Positions 1 through 9,674 are shown, numbered from the stretch's first letter. The stretch: 64,000 bases of DNA from Opitutia bacterium (GCA_004558035.1 SFEJ01000007.1:1-64000), one strand, 5' to 3'. Made by a program: numbers and translations. Notes: a model not told the origin generated them from the sequence alone.

Positions 1-1
1 T

Positions 2-283
2 CCCGTGCTCGCGCTCGCGCAGCTGAACCGCGCCCCCGCGAACGCGGACAGACCGCCGCGCGCGAGCGACATGCGCGACAGCGGCGCGCTGGAGCAGGAT
101 GCGGATTTCGTGCTGCTCTTGAGCGAGGCGACGGGACAGACCGAGGAAGAACGGAAGATGGAGAGCCGGCGCGACAAGACGCGGCGCCTTGATTTCGTGA
201 AGAACAGGCGAGGCTCTACGGGAACGATGAAGCTTTCGTTCGATTTTTGGACCTTTCGCGTGCTGGAAGGAGGCGCCGAATGA
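2..283 (+). CDS. DnaB-like replicative helicase, C-terminal end (5' truncated by window)
   Basis: Only the last ~93 residues are in the window; the reading frame is open through the left edge, so the apparent GTG at 5 is not a real start. The segment ALAQLNR...RPPRASDMRDSGALEQDADFVLLL is the hallmark of the RecA-like C-terminal domain of DnaB-family helicases (hexamer interface and arginine-finger region), followed by the family's typical KNRRGSTGTMKLSFD end. DnaB unwinds DNA at replication forks. The stop codon overlaps the start of the next gene by four bases (ATGA), so the two are probably translationally coupled. A RusA resolvase as partner points to a phage or integrative-element replication module rather than the housekeeping dnaB. 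Confidence 0.8.
   Translation, partial: PVLALAQLNRAPANADRPPRASDMRDSGALEQDADFVLLLSEATGQTEEERKMESRRDKTRRLDFVKNRRGSTGTMKLSFDFWTFRVLEGGAE
267..273 (+). promoter_or_regulatory. Shine-Dalgarno site for the rusA-like gene
   Basis: AAGGAGG lies 6 nt before the ATG at 280, inside the end of the helicase gene. It fixes the RusA start at 280 rather than at the in-frame upstream codon at 247. Confidence 0.75.
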
Positions 284-753
284 CCGAATTTTTCATTCCG
301 TGCGTTCCCCCGCGTGCGACGGCGCAGAGCACGACGCAGGTTTTCCGCAAGCCGGACGGCTCGCTTTTTCTCGGCAAGAACAATCGCGGACAGGCGACGC
401 GCGACGAGCTTTTCCTGCTGCTGCGCCCGTTCGCGCCGAAAACGCCGTTCACGGGAACGCTCCGCGTCGCCGTGGCTTGGCGATACCCATTCAACAAGGG
501 CGCCCGAAAACGCGATGTTCTGCGCGGCGTCGCCCCCTGCGGCGTGCGTCCGGACTGCGACAATTTGGCCAAGCTCTTTTTGGACTGCATGACGCGGCTC
601 GGCTTTTGGCTCGACGATGCGCAGATTTTCGAGCTCGCGTTCTCGAAGCTCTACGCCGCGCGCTCCGGAATCTTCGTGCGCATAGAGGAACAGGCGGAGG
701 CGGAGCCCGTTCCCGCGTTCGCGGACGCTCTGCAGATGGAGCTCGGCTTGTGA
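280..753 (+). CDS. RusA-family Holliday junction resolvase
   Basis: A 157-residue protein, close to the usual RusA/YqxM-type length. Residues 91-113 (PDCDN...LD...LDD) carry the conserved RusA acidic triad: two Asp in the PDxDN motif and the Asp pair in LDDAQI, which bind Mg2+ for symmetrical cleavage of four-way junctions; a basic SKLYA follows near residue 123. RusA proteins are homodimers, mostly encoded by prophages and mobile elements. Start chosen at 280 because of a perfect Shine-Dalgarno and an ATGA overlap with the upstream DnaB-like gene. The motif is clear, so the family call is firm; membership of a prophage is inferred from the pairing with the helicase. Confidence 0.82.
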   Translation: MTEFFIPCVPPRATAQSTTQVFRKPDGSLFLGKNNRGQATRDELFLLLRPFAPKTPFTGTLRVAVAWRYPFNKGARKRDVLRGVAPCGVRPDCDNLAKLFLDCMTRLGFWLDDAQIFELAFSKLYAARSGIFVRIEEQAEAEPVPAFADALQMELGL

Positions 754-1257
754 GAGAGGGGCGGGAGATTTTCGAGGCGGGCGGCGTGCGCTATGATTTT
801 CGTAATGACGGGGAGAGGAAAAGTGCGAAAATTGTGCGTTTTGGACGAAAAATCGCCCTGCAGACCGCATGGTTGAGCGGATTTGGGGCGATTTACGCAC
901 GATTTACGCACAGAAGGGGCGGGAAGCGCGGATTAGCGGCACGGCTCGGGCGGACGGCGGCGGGGTAAAAATCGTATGTTTTTTGTCGAAAAAGTATGCT
1001 TTTTGGACGAAAAATTGCCCTGCAGACCGCATAGTTGAGCGGATTTAAAGCTTTTTACGCACGATTTACGCACAAAGCGCCCTCGAAAAGGGCGTTTTCC
1101 GCGTTGCAGGATTTCTGACATTCGCCGCCCTGCACACCGCATAAATAAAAGGATTCTTTCCTGTTTTGGGCAGTGCGTAAAAAGTGCGAAAACTTCTGCA
1201 AGAAAAGGGCATTTTTAGGCATTTTCGGGCGGTTTTCGCGGAGAGCGGGAAAACACG
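754..1257. repeat. Non-coding, repeat-bearing spacer next to tRNA-Ala
   Basis: About 0.5 kb without a convincing gene. A 74-bp unit at 839-912 recurs at 1001-1074 with about 7 mismatches, and a shorter echo of its core (GCCCTGCA-ACCGCAT) is at 1127-1142. Each long unit ends in two direct copies of TTTACGCAC spaced 11 bp apart (891-911 and 1053-1073), and inverted copies (GTGCGTAAA, AGTGCGAAAA) occur at 820-838 and 1173-1192. Such iteron-like words beside a helicase gene could be a replication origin, or integrase arm-type sites, of the element on the left. Short minus-strand reading frames here merely translate the repeat. Confidence 0.6.
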
Positions 1258-1297
1258 AAAAAGCCCGCAATCTCTTTGTTTATGCGGGATTGCGGGC
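1258..1297 (-). terminator. Rho-independent terminator of tRNA-Ala
   Basis: On the minus strand a 10-bp perfect stem (GCCCGCAATC / GATTGCGGGC) is followed by a run of five T, 17 nt past the tRNA 3' end. Confidence 0.7.
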
Positions 1298-1313
1298 GAT
1301 TCGGGAAGGAAAA

Positions 1314-1389
1314 TGGTGGAGATGATCGGAATCGAACCGACGACCTTCTGCATGCCATGCAGACGCTCTACCAATTGAGCTACACCCCC
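1314..1389 (-). tRNA. tRNA-Ala(GGC)
   Basis: The minus strand folds into a complete 76-nt cloverleaf: acceptor GGGGGTG pairs with CATCTCC (with wobble pairs), D-loop AGCTCAATTGGTAGAGC, anticodon stem TCTGC/GCAGA with loop ATGGCAT (anticodon GGC), T-loop TTCGATTC and an encoded CCA. Its 3' end faces the helicase/RusA fragment, the orientation expected when an integrative element uses the tRNA 3' end as its attachment site. Confidence 0.95.
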
Positions 1390-1409
1390 AAAAAAGAAAT
1401 GTGAAAACC

Positions 1410-1438
1410 ATTGAACTACGGAAGTGCGCGCTCGTCAA
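1410..1438 (-). promoter_or_regulatory. Putative sigma-70 promoter of tRNA-Ala
   Basis: On the minus strand TTGACG (1438-1433) and TTCAAT (1415-1410) are separated by 17 bp, placing initiation about 14 nt upstream of the tRNA. The -35 box matches 5/6 and the -10 box 4/6. Confidence 0.5.
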
Positions 1439-1538
1439 CAGAAAAAATCGCGGGCGCGCTTCGCGGGCGCGAAAAAATCTGTTTCGGCGAATCGTCGCTT
1501 GCGTTCCCGCCGCTCCGTTTCTATGCTCGCCGGCACTT

Positions 1539-3170
1539 ATGGAAAACCTTCCGATTTTTTCACTCGCACAGCAACTCGGCATCCCCGCCGACGCGGTCGA
1601 GCCTTACGGCCGCGACAAGGGAAAAATCTCGCTCGACGAGCTCAAGCGCGGCACGAAGCGCGGCAAGCTCATCCTCGTCTCCGCGATCACGCCGACGCCG
1701 GCGGGCGAAGGCAAGACGACGACGTCCATCGGTCTCGCTCAGGGCATGAAGCTCATCGGCAAGAGCGTCGCGCTCGCGCTGCGCCAGCCCTCGATGGGGC
1801 CCGTCTTCGGCCGCAAGGGCGGCGCGACGGGCGGCGGCAAGAGCACCGTCCAGCCCGCGACGGAAATCAATCTGCAGTTCACGGGCGACTTTCACGCGAT
1901 CACGTCCGCGCACAACCTGCTCGCGGCGGCGATCGACAACAAGCTTTACTTCCGCAATACGCGCCTCGACCCGCGCCGCATCACGTGGAAGCGCGTCGTG
2001 GACATGAACGACCGCGCGCTGCGCAACATCGTCGTCGGCTGCGCTGGCAACGGCGTGCCGCGCGAAAGCGGCTTCGACATCACGGTCGCCTCTGAAATCA
2101 TGGCGATTCTCTGCCTCGCCGAAGACTACGACGACCTGCGCGCGCGCCTGAACCGGATGGTCGTCGGCTTCGACGCCGAGAACAAGCCGGTCTTCGCCGA
2201 GGAAATCGGCGTGACGGGCTCGCTGATGGCGATTCTGAAGGAGGCGCTCAAGCCCAATCTCGTCTCCAGCGTCGAGGGCGTTCCCGCGTTCGTGCACGGC
2301 GGACCGTTCGCGAACATCGCGCAGGGCTGCAATTCCGTCATCGCGACGAAGATGGCGCTGACGCACGCGGACTACGCGATCACCGAGGCGGGCTTCGCGT
2401 TCGATCTCGGCGGCGAAAAATTCTTCGACATCAAGTGCCGCACGGCGGGCATCGCGCCCGACGCGGTCGTCATCGTCGCGACGATTCGCGCGCTGAAGAT
2501 GCACGGCGGCAAGGGACTCAAGGAACTCACCGAACCGGACGTCGCCGCCGTCGAGCGCGGGCTCGAAAACCTCGGCGCGCACATCGAATCCGCCAAGAAA
2601 TTCGGCCGCCCGATCGTCGTCGCGCTCAACAAGTTCCCGACGGACACGGCGGAGGAATTCGCCGCGGTGGAAAAATTCTGCGCCTCGCAGGGCGTTCCCG
2701 CCGCCTACGCGGGCTCGTTCGCCGAAGGCGGCGCGGGCTGCACGGAGCTGGCGAAGCTCGTCTGCAAAGCCTGCGAAAAGCCCTCGCCGGCGTTCTCGCC
2801 GCTGTACCCGCTCGACGTTCCCGTCGCGCAGAAACTCGAGACCATCGCGAAGGAAATCTACGGCGCGGACGGCGTCGTCATTCTCCCGAAGGCGCTGAAG
2901 AAGCTCGACGCGCTCGCGCTCGCGGGCGGCGACAAGATGATGATCTGCATGGCGAAGACGCAGAATTCGCTCTCGGACGATCCCGCGAAGCTCGGTCGCC
3001 CGCGCGGCTTCAAGATCACCGTGCGCGATTTCGAAATCGCCGCGGGCGCGGGCTTCCTCGTCGCGCTCACGGGCGACATCATGCGCATGCCGGCGCTGCC
3101 GAAGGCGCCCTGCGCGGAAACGATCGATCTCGACGCCGCCGGCAACATCACCGGCATGCTCGGCGTGTGA
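1539..3170 (+). CDS. fhs: Formate--tetrahydrofolate ligase
   Basis: ATP-dependent ligase making 10-formyl-THF from formate and THF in cytosolic one-carbon metabolism. The 543-residue protein matches the usual ~555. Residues 51-62 hold the nucleotide loop TPTPAGEGKTTT; KGGATGGGK...INLQFTGDFHAITSAHNLL follows, and the C-terminal half keeps the family pattern (CMAKTQNSLSDDP, AGAGFLVALTGDIMRMPALP). The frame extends upstream to 1401, but conserved sequence begins at the ATG at 1539, which has no clear Shine-Dalgarno. The usual GGGYAQV around the active site reads GGGKSTV here, a small departure. Monocistronic, bounded downstream by a terminator. Confidence 0.93.
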   Translation: MENLPIFSLAQQLGIPADAVEPYGRDKGKISLDELKRGTKRGKLILVSAITPTPAGEGKTTTSIGLAQGMKLIGKSVALALRQPSMGPVFGRKGGATGGGKSTVQPATEINLQFTGDFHAITSAHNLLAAAIDNKLYFRNTRLDPRRITWKRVVDMNDRALRNIVVGCAGNGVPRESGFDITVASEIMAILCLAEDYDDLRARLNRMVVGFDAENKPVFAEEIGVTGSLMAILKEALKPNLVSSVEGVPAFVHGGPFANIAQGCNSVIATKMALTHADYAITEAGFAFDLGGEKFFDIKCRTAGIAPDAVVIVATIRALKMHGGKGLKELTEPDVAAVERGLENLGAHIESAKKFGRPIVVALNKFPTDTAEEFAAVEKFCASQGVPAAYAGSFAEGGAGCTELAKLVCKACEKPSPAFSPLYPLDVPVAQKLETIAKEIYGADGVVILPKALKKLDALALAGGDKMMICMAKTQNSLSDDPAKLGRPRGFKITVRDFEIAAGAGFLVALTGDIMRMPALPKAPCAETIDLDAAGNITGMLGV

Positions 3171-3196
3171 CGCGACGCGCGAAGCTCGAAACGCTT

Positions 3197-3237
3197 AAAG
3201 GTCGGAGGGCGGGAATTTTTCCCCCTCCGGCCTTTTT
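3197..3237 (+). terminator. Rho-independent terminator after fhs
   Basis: A stem of GGTCGGAGGG with CCCTCCGGCC (one G-T pair) closes a ~13-nt loop and is followed by TTTTT, 27 nt past the fhs stop. Confidence 0.8.
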
Positions 3238-3282
3238 GTTTCGGGAATGCGCGCCCCCGCCGCGTCGCCGAAATCCGCCCGC

Positions 3283-3366
3283 ACAAACTTCTCTTTAAGC
3301 TTTACCCCTTAAGCTTTAAGCTGTCCTTCTAACACAGAGGAACGGAGGAGCAGGGAAACGGAGTGC
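3283..3366. repeat. Dispersed copy of the 45.7/46.0-kb intergenic repeat
   Basis: ACAAACTTCTCTTTAAGC, then heptad-like CTTTAAG/CTTTACC words, then ACACAGAGGAACGGAGGAG, closely resembles the middle of the two repeats near 45.7 and 46.0 kb. It also shares the following GGCATTCCTG (3379-3388), which recurs after the first of those copies. The rest of the 3171-3509 spacer holds the fhs terminator and no gene. Confidence 0.65.
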
Positions 3367-3509
3367 CTTGGGGCGACGGCATTCCTGCTTTCGGTCGTGC
3401 GGCGGCTCATATTTTCCGGTTCTTCGGCGGGGCGCTTCGCGGGGCTGAATCCAATCCCTTAAAATCCCCGAAATCCCTGTTCGTTTTCGCGTTCCCGCGG
3501 AGGCGGATT

Positions 3510-4196
3510 TCACTCCGCGGGGAGGAAGCGCGAGAAGAATTCCGGGGGTGGGCTTTCGAGCTCGACGCGGGCGCCCGTGCGCGGGTGCGGGAACGCGATT
3601 TTCCACGCGTGCAGGGCGAGGCGTTCCGCGCGGGCGCGCCCGTAGAAGCGGTCGCCGAGCACGGCGTGCCCGATTTCCGCGAACTGCACGCGGATCTGAT
3701 TCTTGCGCCCCGTGAGCAGCTCCGCGCGCACGCAGGTCCAGCCGTTCCCGCGCGCGAGCACGCGCCAGCGCGTCCGGGCGAGCTTGCCGAGCGTTTCGTC
3801 GCGCACGGAGTGCACGCGGTAGTCTTCGTCCTGGGCGAGAAAGGATTTCAGCTCGCCCTCGTCGTTCGGGAGCGTTCCCGCGAGCACGGCGACGTAGAAT
3901 TTTTCCACGGCGTCCCAGCGTTCGTGCATGCGTTCGCGCATCGCGAGCGATTTCGCGAAGAGCAGGATGCCGCTCGTCTCGCGGTCGAGGCGGTTCACGG
4001 CGAAGAGCTCCTTGCGCGATCGGCTCTGCCCCTTGCGGATGAAGCGCGTCAGCAGCGCGAGCGCGTTGCGTTCGGGCTCGTAGCGCGCGGGAACGCTCAG
4101 TAGTCCGCAGGGCTTTTCGACGACGAGCAGGTCGGCGTCTTCGAAAAGAATGCGGACGCCGCGCGGGAGAAATTTTTTCGGAGGAGGTTTCGGCAT
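3510..4196 (-). CDS. RluA-family pseudouridine synthase
   Basis: A 228-residue enzyme that isomerises uridine to pseudouridine in rRNA or tRNA. The motif NRLDRETSGILLFAKS (residues 68-83) contains the catalytic Asp (D71); the later GRKNQIRVQFAEIGHAVLGDRFYG is the second conserved RluA block. It lacks an N-terminal S4 domain, placing it with the short RluA/TruC-like forms; the target base cannot be deduced. It begins 18 nt after the stop of the exported protein upstream, so it is probably the last gene of that minus-strand group. Confidence 0.88.
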   Translation of the reverse strand: MPKPPPKKFLPRGVRILFEDADLLVVEKPCGLLSVPARYEPERNALALLTRFIRKGQSRSRKELFAVNRLDRETSGILLFAKSLAMRERMHERWDAVEKFYVAVLAGTLPNDEGELKSFLAQDEDYRVHSVRDETLGKLARTRWRVLARGNGWTCVRAELLTGRKNQIRVQFAEIGHAVLGDRFYGRARAERLALHAWKIAFPHPRTGARVELESPPPEFFSRFLPAE

Positions 4197-4214
4197 GACG
4201 TTTGCGATGCGCGT

Positions 4215-5579
4215 TCAGCGGTGCGTTTCCGCGTCGGGCGCGGGCGGCGGCGCGTCGAGCAGGGCGCGGATTTCCCGCTGCAGGGTTTCGGCTTCGGCGC
4301 GGCGTTTTTCGACGCTTTCCCAGAGCGCGCGCAGCTCGGCGGTCTCGCGGCGGTCGCGCGTGCCGACCTGCGGCGCCCAGATCGAGGAGCCTTCGCGCAG
4401 CTCGCGCGATTCGTCCGCGCGCTCGGCGATTTTTTCGAGAAAGATTCCCAGCTCGACGAACGCGTTGTGCCAGACGGGATTCGTCGTCGGCAGGGCTTCG
4501 CGGATTTCGACGAGGCGTGCGAAGGCGAGCTTCTTCACGCCGAGCGCTTCGCGGCGCTCGATGAGCGCGTCCGCGCCGACGCGTTCGTCGGGTTTGCCGT
4601 CGGCGTTTCCGACGACGAAGCGCGTCGCCTCCGCGAAGCGTCTTCCGGATTCGCCGGGCGATTCCGTTCCCGCGGGGACGCGCTCGATCGCGGCGAAATA
4701 CGCCGTGCGCCATGCGAGCTCGGCGGCGTCCGCGGGCGCGTTTTTTTTCTGCGGGAACGCCGTCGCGACGGACTCGCGCAGCACGGCGACGAAAAACGCC
4801 GGGAACTGCTGCCAGGCGGCGAGCGGGCGGCGGCGCAGCCAGCGGTAGAACCAGAACGCGCCCGCGCGGAACCGTTCCGGCGGGAACGCGGCGGCGCGTG
4901 CGTCCGTCGCCGCGTCGAAAAGCTCGGCGAGGGAGGGCGGCGCGAGCTCGAGCGAGCGTCTGCGGAAAAGCAGCAGCGCGCCGTGCCGCCCGGAAAGCGC
5001 CGTCTCTTCGGCGAGCGCCGAGACCGCCCAGCGCGGCGGCTGTGCGTTCGCGAACGTCAGCCCGACTTCCTTGCCGTATTGGCGGAGCGCCGTCTGCGCG
5101 AGCGCGTAGGCGATTTCGTAGTCGTCGAGCTTCAGCACGTCGGCGAAGAGCGTGCACGCGGCGTTGCGGCGATAGTCGCGCCCGACCTCGAAGAGCGCCG
5201 TGCTCCGCGGGTCCGTCTCGACGCGGACGGAAAGCTTCGCGCCGTCGGCGTCGCGGCGTCGCGGCAGAATCGCGGCGAGCTGGGATTCGAGGCGCTCGGC
5301 GACGAAGGCGACGCGGCGCATGCGCGCGACGTCGCCTGCGTAAACGTCGAAAAAGCGCGTGCGCGTCTCGTAGATCGTCGGCAGGGAGCGGATCGCCGCG
5401 TCGATGCGCGCCTGTTCCGCCTCGGGCGTTTCCGCCGCGGGTTCTTCCTCCGCCGCGCGCGCGCCGCACGGGAACGCCGCCGTGAGCGCGAAAAGCGCGA
5501 ACGAGACGCCGCGGAACCGGCGGGCGCGCGACTGATTCCGCCGGACAAAATCTTCGGAAAAACGTCCTTTCGGCATCAT
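4215..5579 (-). CDS. Exported protein of unknown function
   Basis: 454 residues, not recognised. The N-terminus has Arg-rich residues followed by a hydrophobic stretch (FRGVSFALFALTAAF) and an ARA-AEE cleavage-like site around residue 42, so it is probably periplasmic. The body is Ala/Arg/Glu-rich and largely helical. Phrases such as RWAVSALAEETALSGRH and FRAGAFWFYRWLRRRPLAAWQQFPAFF look like a structured domain, perhaps peptidase-like, but I see no complete zinc motif. The C-terminal ~60 residues are predicted coiled coil. Two adjacent Met codons (5579, 5576) could start it. It lies between an inner-membrane coiled-coil protein and the rluA-like gene. Confidence 0.6.
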   Translation of the reverse strand: MMPKGRFSEDFVRRNQSRARRFRGVSFALFALTAAFPCGARAAEEEPAAETPEAEQARIDAAIRSLPTIYETRTRFFDVYAGDVARMRRVAFVAERLESQLAAILPRRRDADGAKLSVRVETDPRSTALFEVGRDYRRNAACTLFADVLKLDDYEIAYALAQTALRQYGKEVGLTFANAQPPRWAVSALAEETALSGRHGALLLFRRRSLELAPPSLAELFDAATDARAAAFPPERFRAGAFWFYRWLRRRPLAAWQQFPAFFVAVLRESVATAFPQKKNAPADAAELAWRTAYFAAIERVPAGTESPGESGRRFAEATRFVVGNADGKPDERVGADALIERREALGVKKLAFARLVEIREALPTTNPVWHNAFVELGIFLEKIAERADESRELREGSSIWAPQVGTRDRRETAELRALWESVEKRRAEAETLQREIRALLDAPPPAPDAETHR

Positions 5580-5616
5580 CTCGTCGTCTGCGGTTCGCCG
5601 CTCGTCGTCGGGTTTT

Positions 5617-6906
5617 TCAGGCGTTGGGCGAAAAGGCGAGCGTCGTCACCTTGCCCGCGCGCAGGCGGAACGGCTTGTCGAGCGCCTCGTTCGTGTCGTT
5701 GCGGAAAATCGTGATTTCGACGTCCTCGCGCATCGGTCCGAAATCGAAGCGCCAGAGATTGGAGCCCGCGTAGTCCATCGGGACGGATTTCTTCAGCGAA
5801 AGCCCCGGCGCCTTGCCGCGCAGATACGGGCGCTCGCCGACGCCGAACGCCGCCTTGAGAATCAGCGCCGTGTGCGGCAGGTCTTCGATGAGCGGCAGCT
5901 CGTCCTCGGCGACGGGGCGTCGGCGCGGCTCGGCGGGAACGCTCGTCTCGATCGGCTCGGCGGGCGTCGGCGCGGGCGGATTTTCCGGCGCGGGCTCGGC
6001 GGGCGTTTCGGCGGTTTCCGCGGGAACGTCCGCGGGCTTCGCGGCTTCGGGGAAATATTCGATCACGACGACGGTCGCGGGAGCGGATTTTTCCGGCTTC
6101 GCGGGAACGTCGGCGATGAGCCTGGCCGCCGCGGAGGCGGCGGTCGCGGCGTTCGCCTCGCGCGCGCGTTCGAGCATGTTTTCGGGAAGCGGGAACGCGT
6201 CCGCGTCGTCGGCTTCGTCGCCGAGCAGCTCGTCGGTTTCGAAGACGTCGTCGTCCTCCTCGTTTTCGTCGGCGCGCGCGGCGAAGAGCGCGTCGAGTTT
6301 TTCGAGAATTTCATCCTGCGTTTCGGCGACGGCGTCGAGGCGTTCCCGCAGCGGCTTCAGGTCGGGCGCGGGCGTCTTCGCGGCGTCGACATGCTCCTGC
6401 ACGCATTGGGCGTGCGCTTCGAGGCGTTCGGAAAATTCTTCGGCGAGGGCGCCGACGCGCTCGTTCAGCTTTTCGATCTCGTCGGCGATTTCGTCGAGGT
6501 CGCCGCGCGCGTCGGGGCGGCTTTTCGCGGCGTCGGCGAGGGCGCGCTCGAGCGCGGCGAGGCGGGCGGAAAGCGCCTCGAAATCGTCGTGAACCTCCTT
6601 GTGGATGATTTCCTGATTCGCGAAGGACTGGCGCATGCGCCGGTCGAACGCCTCGAGCAGCGGGCCCGCCGCTTCGTCCGCCGCGAGCCGTTTGGACTCG
6701 GCGTGCCACTGCAGGGCCGCGAAGATTTCTCCGGCGAGCAGCACGAGGCAGAGCAGGGCGAGCGTCACGGCGTCGTGTTCCTGCGACGAAACGTAGATTA
6801 GCACGGCGACGACGGCGACGACGAACACGGCGACGCCCGTCCAGCGGGCGTTCCCGCGGCGCGCGGAGGATTTTTTTCGGGGAGTTTCTTCGGTGGAGAG
6901 TTCCAT
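5617..6906 (-). CDS. Inner-membrane coiled-coil protein of unknown function
   Basis: 429 residues, not recognised as a known family. After a basic N-terminus there are two transmembrane helices (about 23-41 and 46-66). Residues ~80-215 are strongly heptad-like (EALSARLAALERALADAAK, EIADEIEKLNERVGALAEEF). An acidic/Pro-Ala-Glu linker (~215-345) leads to a compact C-terminal domain (~345-429) with GVGERPYLRGKAPGLSLKKSVPM and FDFGPMREDVEITIFRND, ending in beta-rich sequence. The layout, with a membrane anchor, coiled coil, flexible linker and terminal domain, suggests a scaffold or sensor. It follows trpS by ~100 nt and precedes the exported protein by 37 nt. Confidence 0.65.
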   Translation of the reverse strand: MELSTEETPRKKSSARRGNARWTGVAVFVVAVVAVLIYVSSQEHDAVTLALLCLVLLAGEIFAALQWHAESKRLAADEAAGPLLEAFDRRMRQSFANQEIIHKEVHDDFEALSARLAALERALADAAKSRPDARGDLDEIADEIEKLNERVGALAEEFSERLEAHAQCVQEHVDAAKTPAPDLKPLRERLDAVAETQDEILEKLDALFAARADENEEDDDVFETDELLGDEADDADAFPLPENMLERAREANAATAASAAARLIADVPAKPEKSAPATVVVIEYFPEAAKPADVPAETAETPAEPAPENPPAPTPAEPIETSVPAEPRRRPVAEDELPLIEDLPHTALILKAAFGVGERPYLRGKAPGLSLKKSVPMDYAGSNLWRFDFGPMREDVEITIFRNDTNEALDKPFRLRAGKVTTLAFSPNA

Positions 6907-6964
6907 GGCGGCTTAGGATTTTTGAAAAGAGGATTTTGAAAAGTTCTCGGGCGGGAACGCGAAA

Positions 6965-6997
6965 GGAGCCCCGCCGGGCGCGACGGCTCCGCGCCCG
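6965..6997 (-). terminator. Hairpin between trpS and the membrane protein gene
   Basis: GC-rich inverted repeat: an 8-bp perfect stem CGGGCGCG/CGCGCCCG (6975-6982 with 6990-6997), and an overlapping alternative GGAGCC/GGCTCC stem followed on the minus strand by TTT. It could attenuate or terminate trpS transcription. Confidence 0.4.
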
Positions 6998-7009
6998 ACG
7001 TCCCGCGCG

Positions 7010-8026
7010 TCAGCGCGCGCGCTCGGGGAAGCCGACCTTGCGGTAGACTTTCGAGAGCGTCTTCCACGCCGTCTTCTGCGCGGCTTCGGCGCCGGCCTTG
7101 AGCACTTCGTCCAGATACGCGCGGTCTTCGACGAGCTCCTCGTAGCGCGCGCGCACGGGATCGAGCTCGGCGACGACGGCGTCCGCGACGACTTTCTTGA
7201 AGTCGCCGTAGCCCTTGCCCGCGAACTCGTCTTCGATTGCGGGAACGCTTTTGCCCGTGACGGCGGAGTAGATCGAAATCAGGTTCGTCACGCCGGGCTT
7301 CGCTTCCGCGTCCGCGCGGACGGAGCCTTCGGAGTCCGTCACGGCGGACATGATCTTCTTGCGCACGACGTCGGCGGAGTCGATCAGATCGACGGTGCCG
7401 AGATGGTTCGGGTCGGATTTGGACATTTTCGCCGTCGGGTTCTGCAGCGACATGACGCGCGCGCCCGCCTTGCCGATGTAGGGCTCGGGGACGTTGAACG
7501 TGGGCGAGAACGTCGCGTTGAATTTTTCCGCGAGGTCGCGCGTGAGCTCGAGGTGCTGCTTCTGGTCTTCGCCGACGGGAACGACGTTCGCGTTGTAGAG
7601 CAGGATGTCCGCCGCCATCAGCACCGGGTAGAAGAGCAGGCCGGAATTGACGGAAATCTGCTTCTTCGCCTTGTCCTTGAACTGCGTCATGCGCTCGAGC
7701 TGTCCGAGCGGGCAGATGCACGAAAGCACCCACGCGAGCTCGTTGTGCCCGTAAACGTGGCTCTGCACGAACAGGCGGCTCTTCGCCGGGTCGAGCCCGC
7801 ACGCCATGTACTGCGCGAGGCAGGAATACGTGTTTTTGCGCAGCTCGGCGGGGACTTTCGGGAGCGTGATCGCGTGCTGATTGGTGACGAAGAAGTAGCA
7901 CTCGTAGTCGTCCTGCATGGCGCTCCAGTTGCGCACGGCGCCGAGATAATTTCCGAGGTGGAGACGGCCGGTGGGCTGGGCTCCGGTTAAGATGACGGGT
8001 TTGGAAACGTTTTCAGGATTTGCCAT
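7010..8026 (-). CDS. trpS: Tryptophanyl-tRNA synthetase
   Basis: Class I aminoacyl-tRNA synthetase charging tRNA-Trp. At 338 residues it is the standard bacterial length. GAQPTGRLHLGNYLGA holds the HIGH-equivalent HLGN (residues 23-26) and KMSKSDPN the KMSKS loop (200-204), both needed for tryptophanyl-adenylate formation. The start is followed by MANPENVSKPVILTGAQPTG as in homologues. It is divergent from the sigma-54-type activator gene on its right; the 127-bp gap between them contains a near-perfect palindrome of the GGGAACG word. Confidence 0.96.
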   Translation of the reverse strand: MANPENVSKPVILTGAQPTGRLHLGNYLGAVRNWSAMQDDYECYFFVTNQHAITLPKVPAELRKNTYSCLAQYMACGLDPAKSRLFVQSHVYGHNELAWVLSCICPLGQLERMTQFKDKAKKQISVNSGLLFYPVLMAADILLYNANVVPVGEDQKQHLELTRDLAEKFNATFSPTFNVPEPYIGKAGARVMSLQNPTAKMSKSDPNHLGTVDLIDSADVVRKKIMSAVTDSEGSVRADAEAKPGVTNLISIYSAVTGKSVPAIEDEFAGKGYGDFKKVVADAVVAELDPVRARYEELVEDRAYLDEVLKAGAEAAQKTAWKTLSKVYRKVGFPERAR

Positions 8027-8083
8027 AAACTTCTGCGCGAAACTATGAGCGCGCCGCCGCGTTCCCGCAACGCGAAAAGGGCG

Positions 8084-8108
8084 GCGCGGGAACGCGGCGT
8101 TCCCGCGC
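8084..8108. repeat. Palindrome formed by two inverted GCGGGAACGC words
   Basis: Twelve bases (8084-8095) are perfectly complementary to 8097-8108 around one central base. It lies between two divergent genes (trpS and the activator), so it is unlikely to be only a terminator. See the finding on the GGGAACG word. Confidence 0.8.
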
Positions 8109-8153
8109 TTCGGGCTTGAAAAGGCGGGAAAAGCGTATTTTCATCAAGAATTC

Positions 8154-9674
<1,521 letters not shown>

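Noticed and set aside
651..1374. Several short minus-strand frames sharing KSAQ-CGLQG-FSSK
   Set aside because: The shared peptide is only the translation of the duplicated 74-bp DNA repeat. There are no Shine-Dalgarno sites, and the frames run into tRNA-Ala.
8027..8153. A sigma-54 (-24/-12) promoter upstream of the NifA-like gene
   Set aside because: No TGGCAC-N5-TTGC-like sequence was found in the gap.
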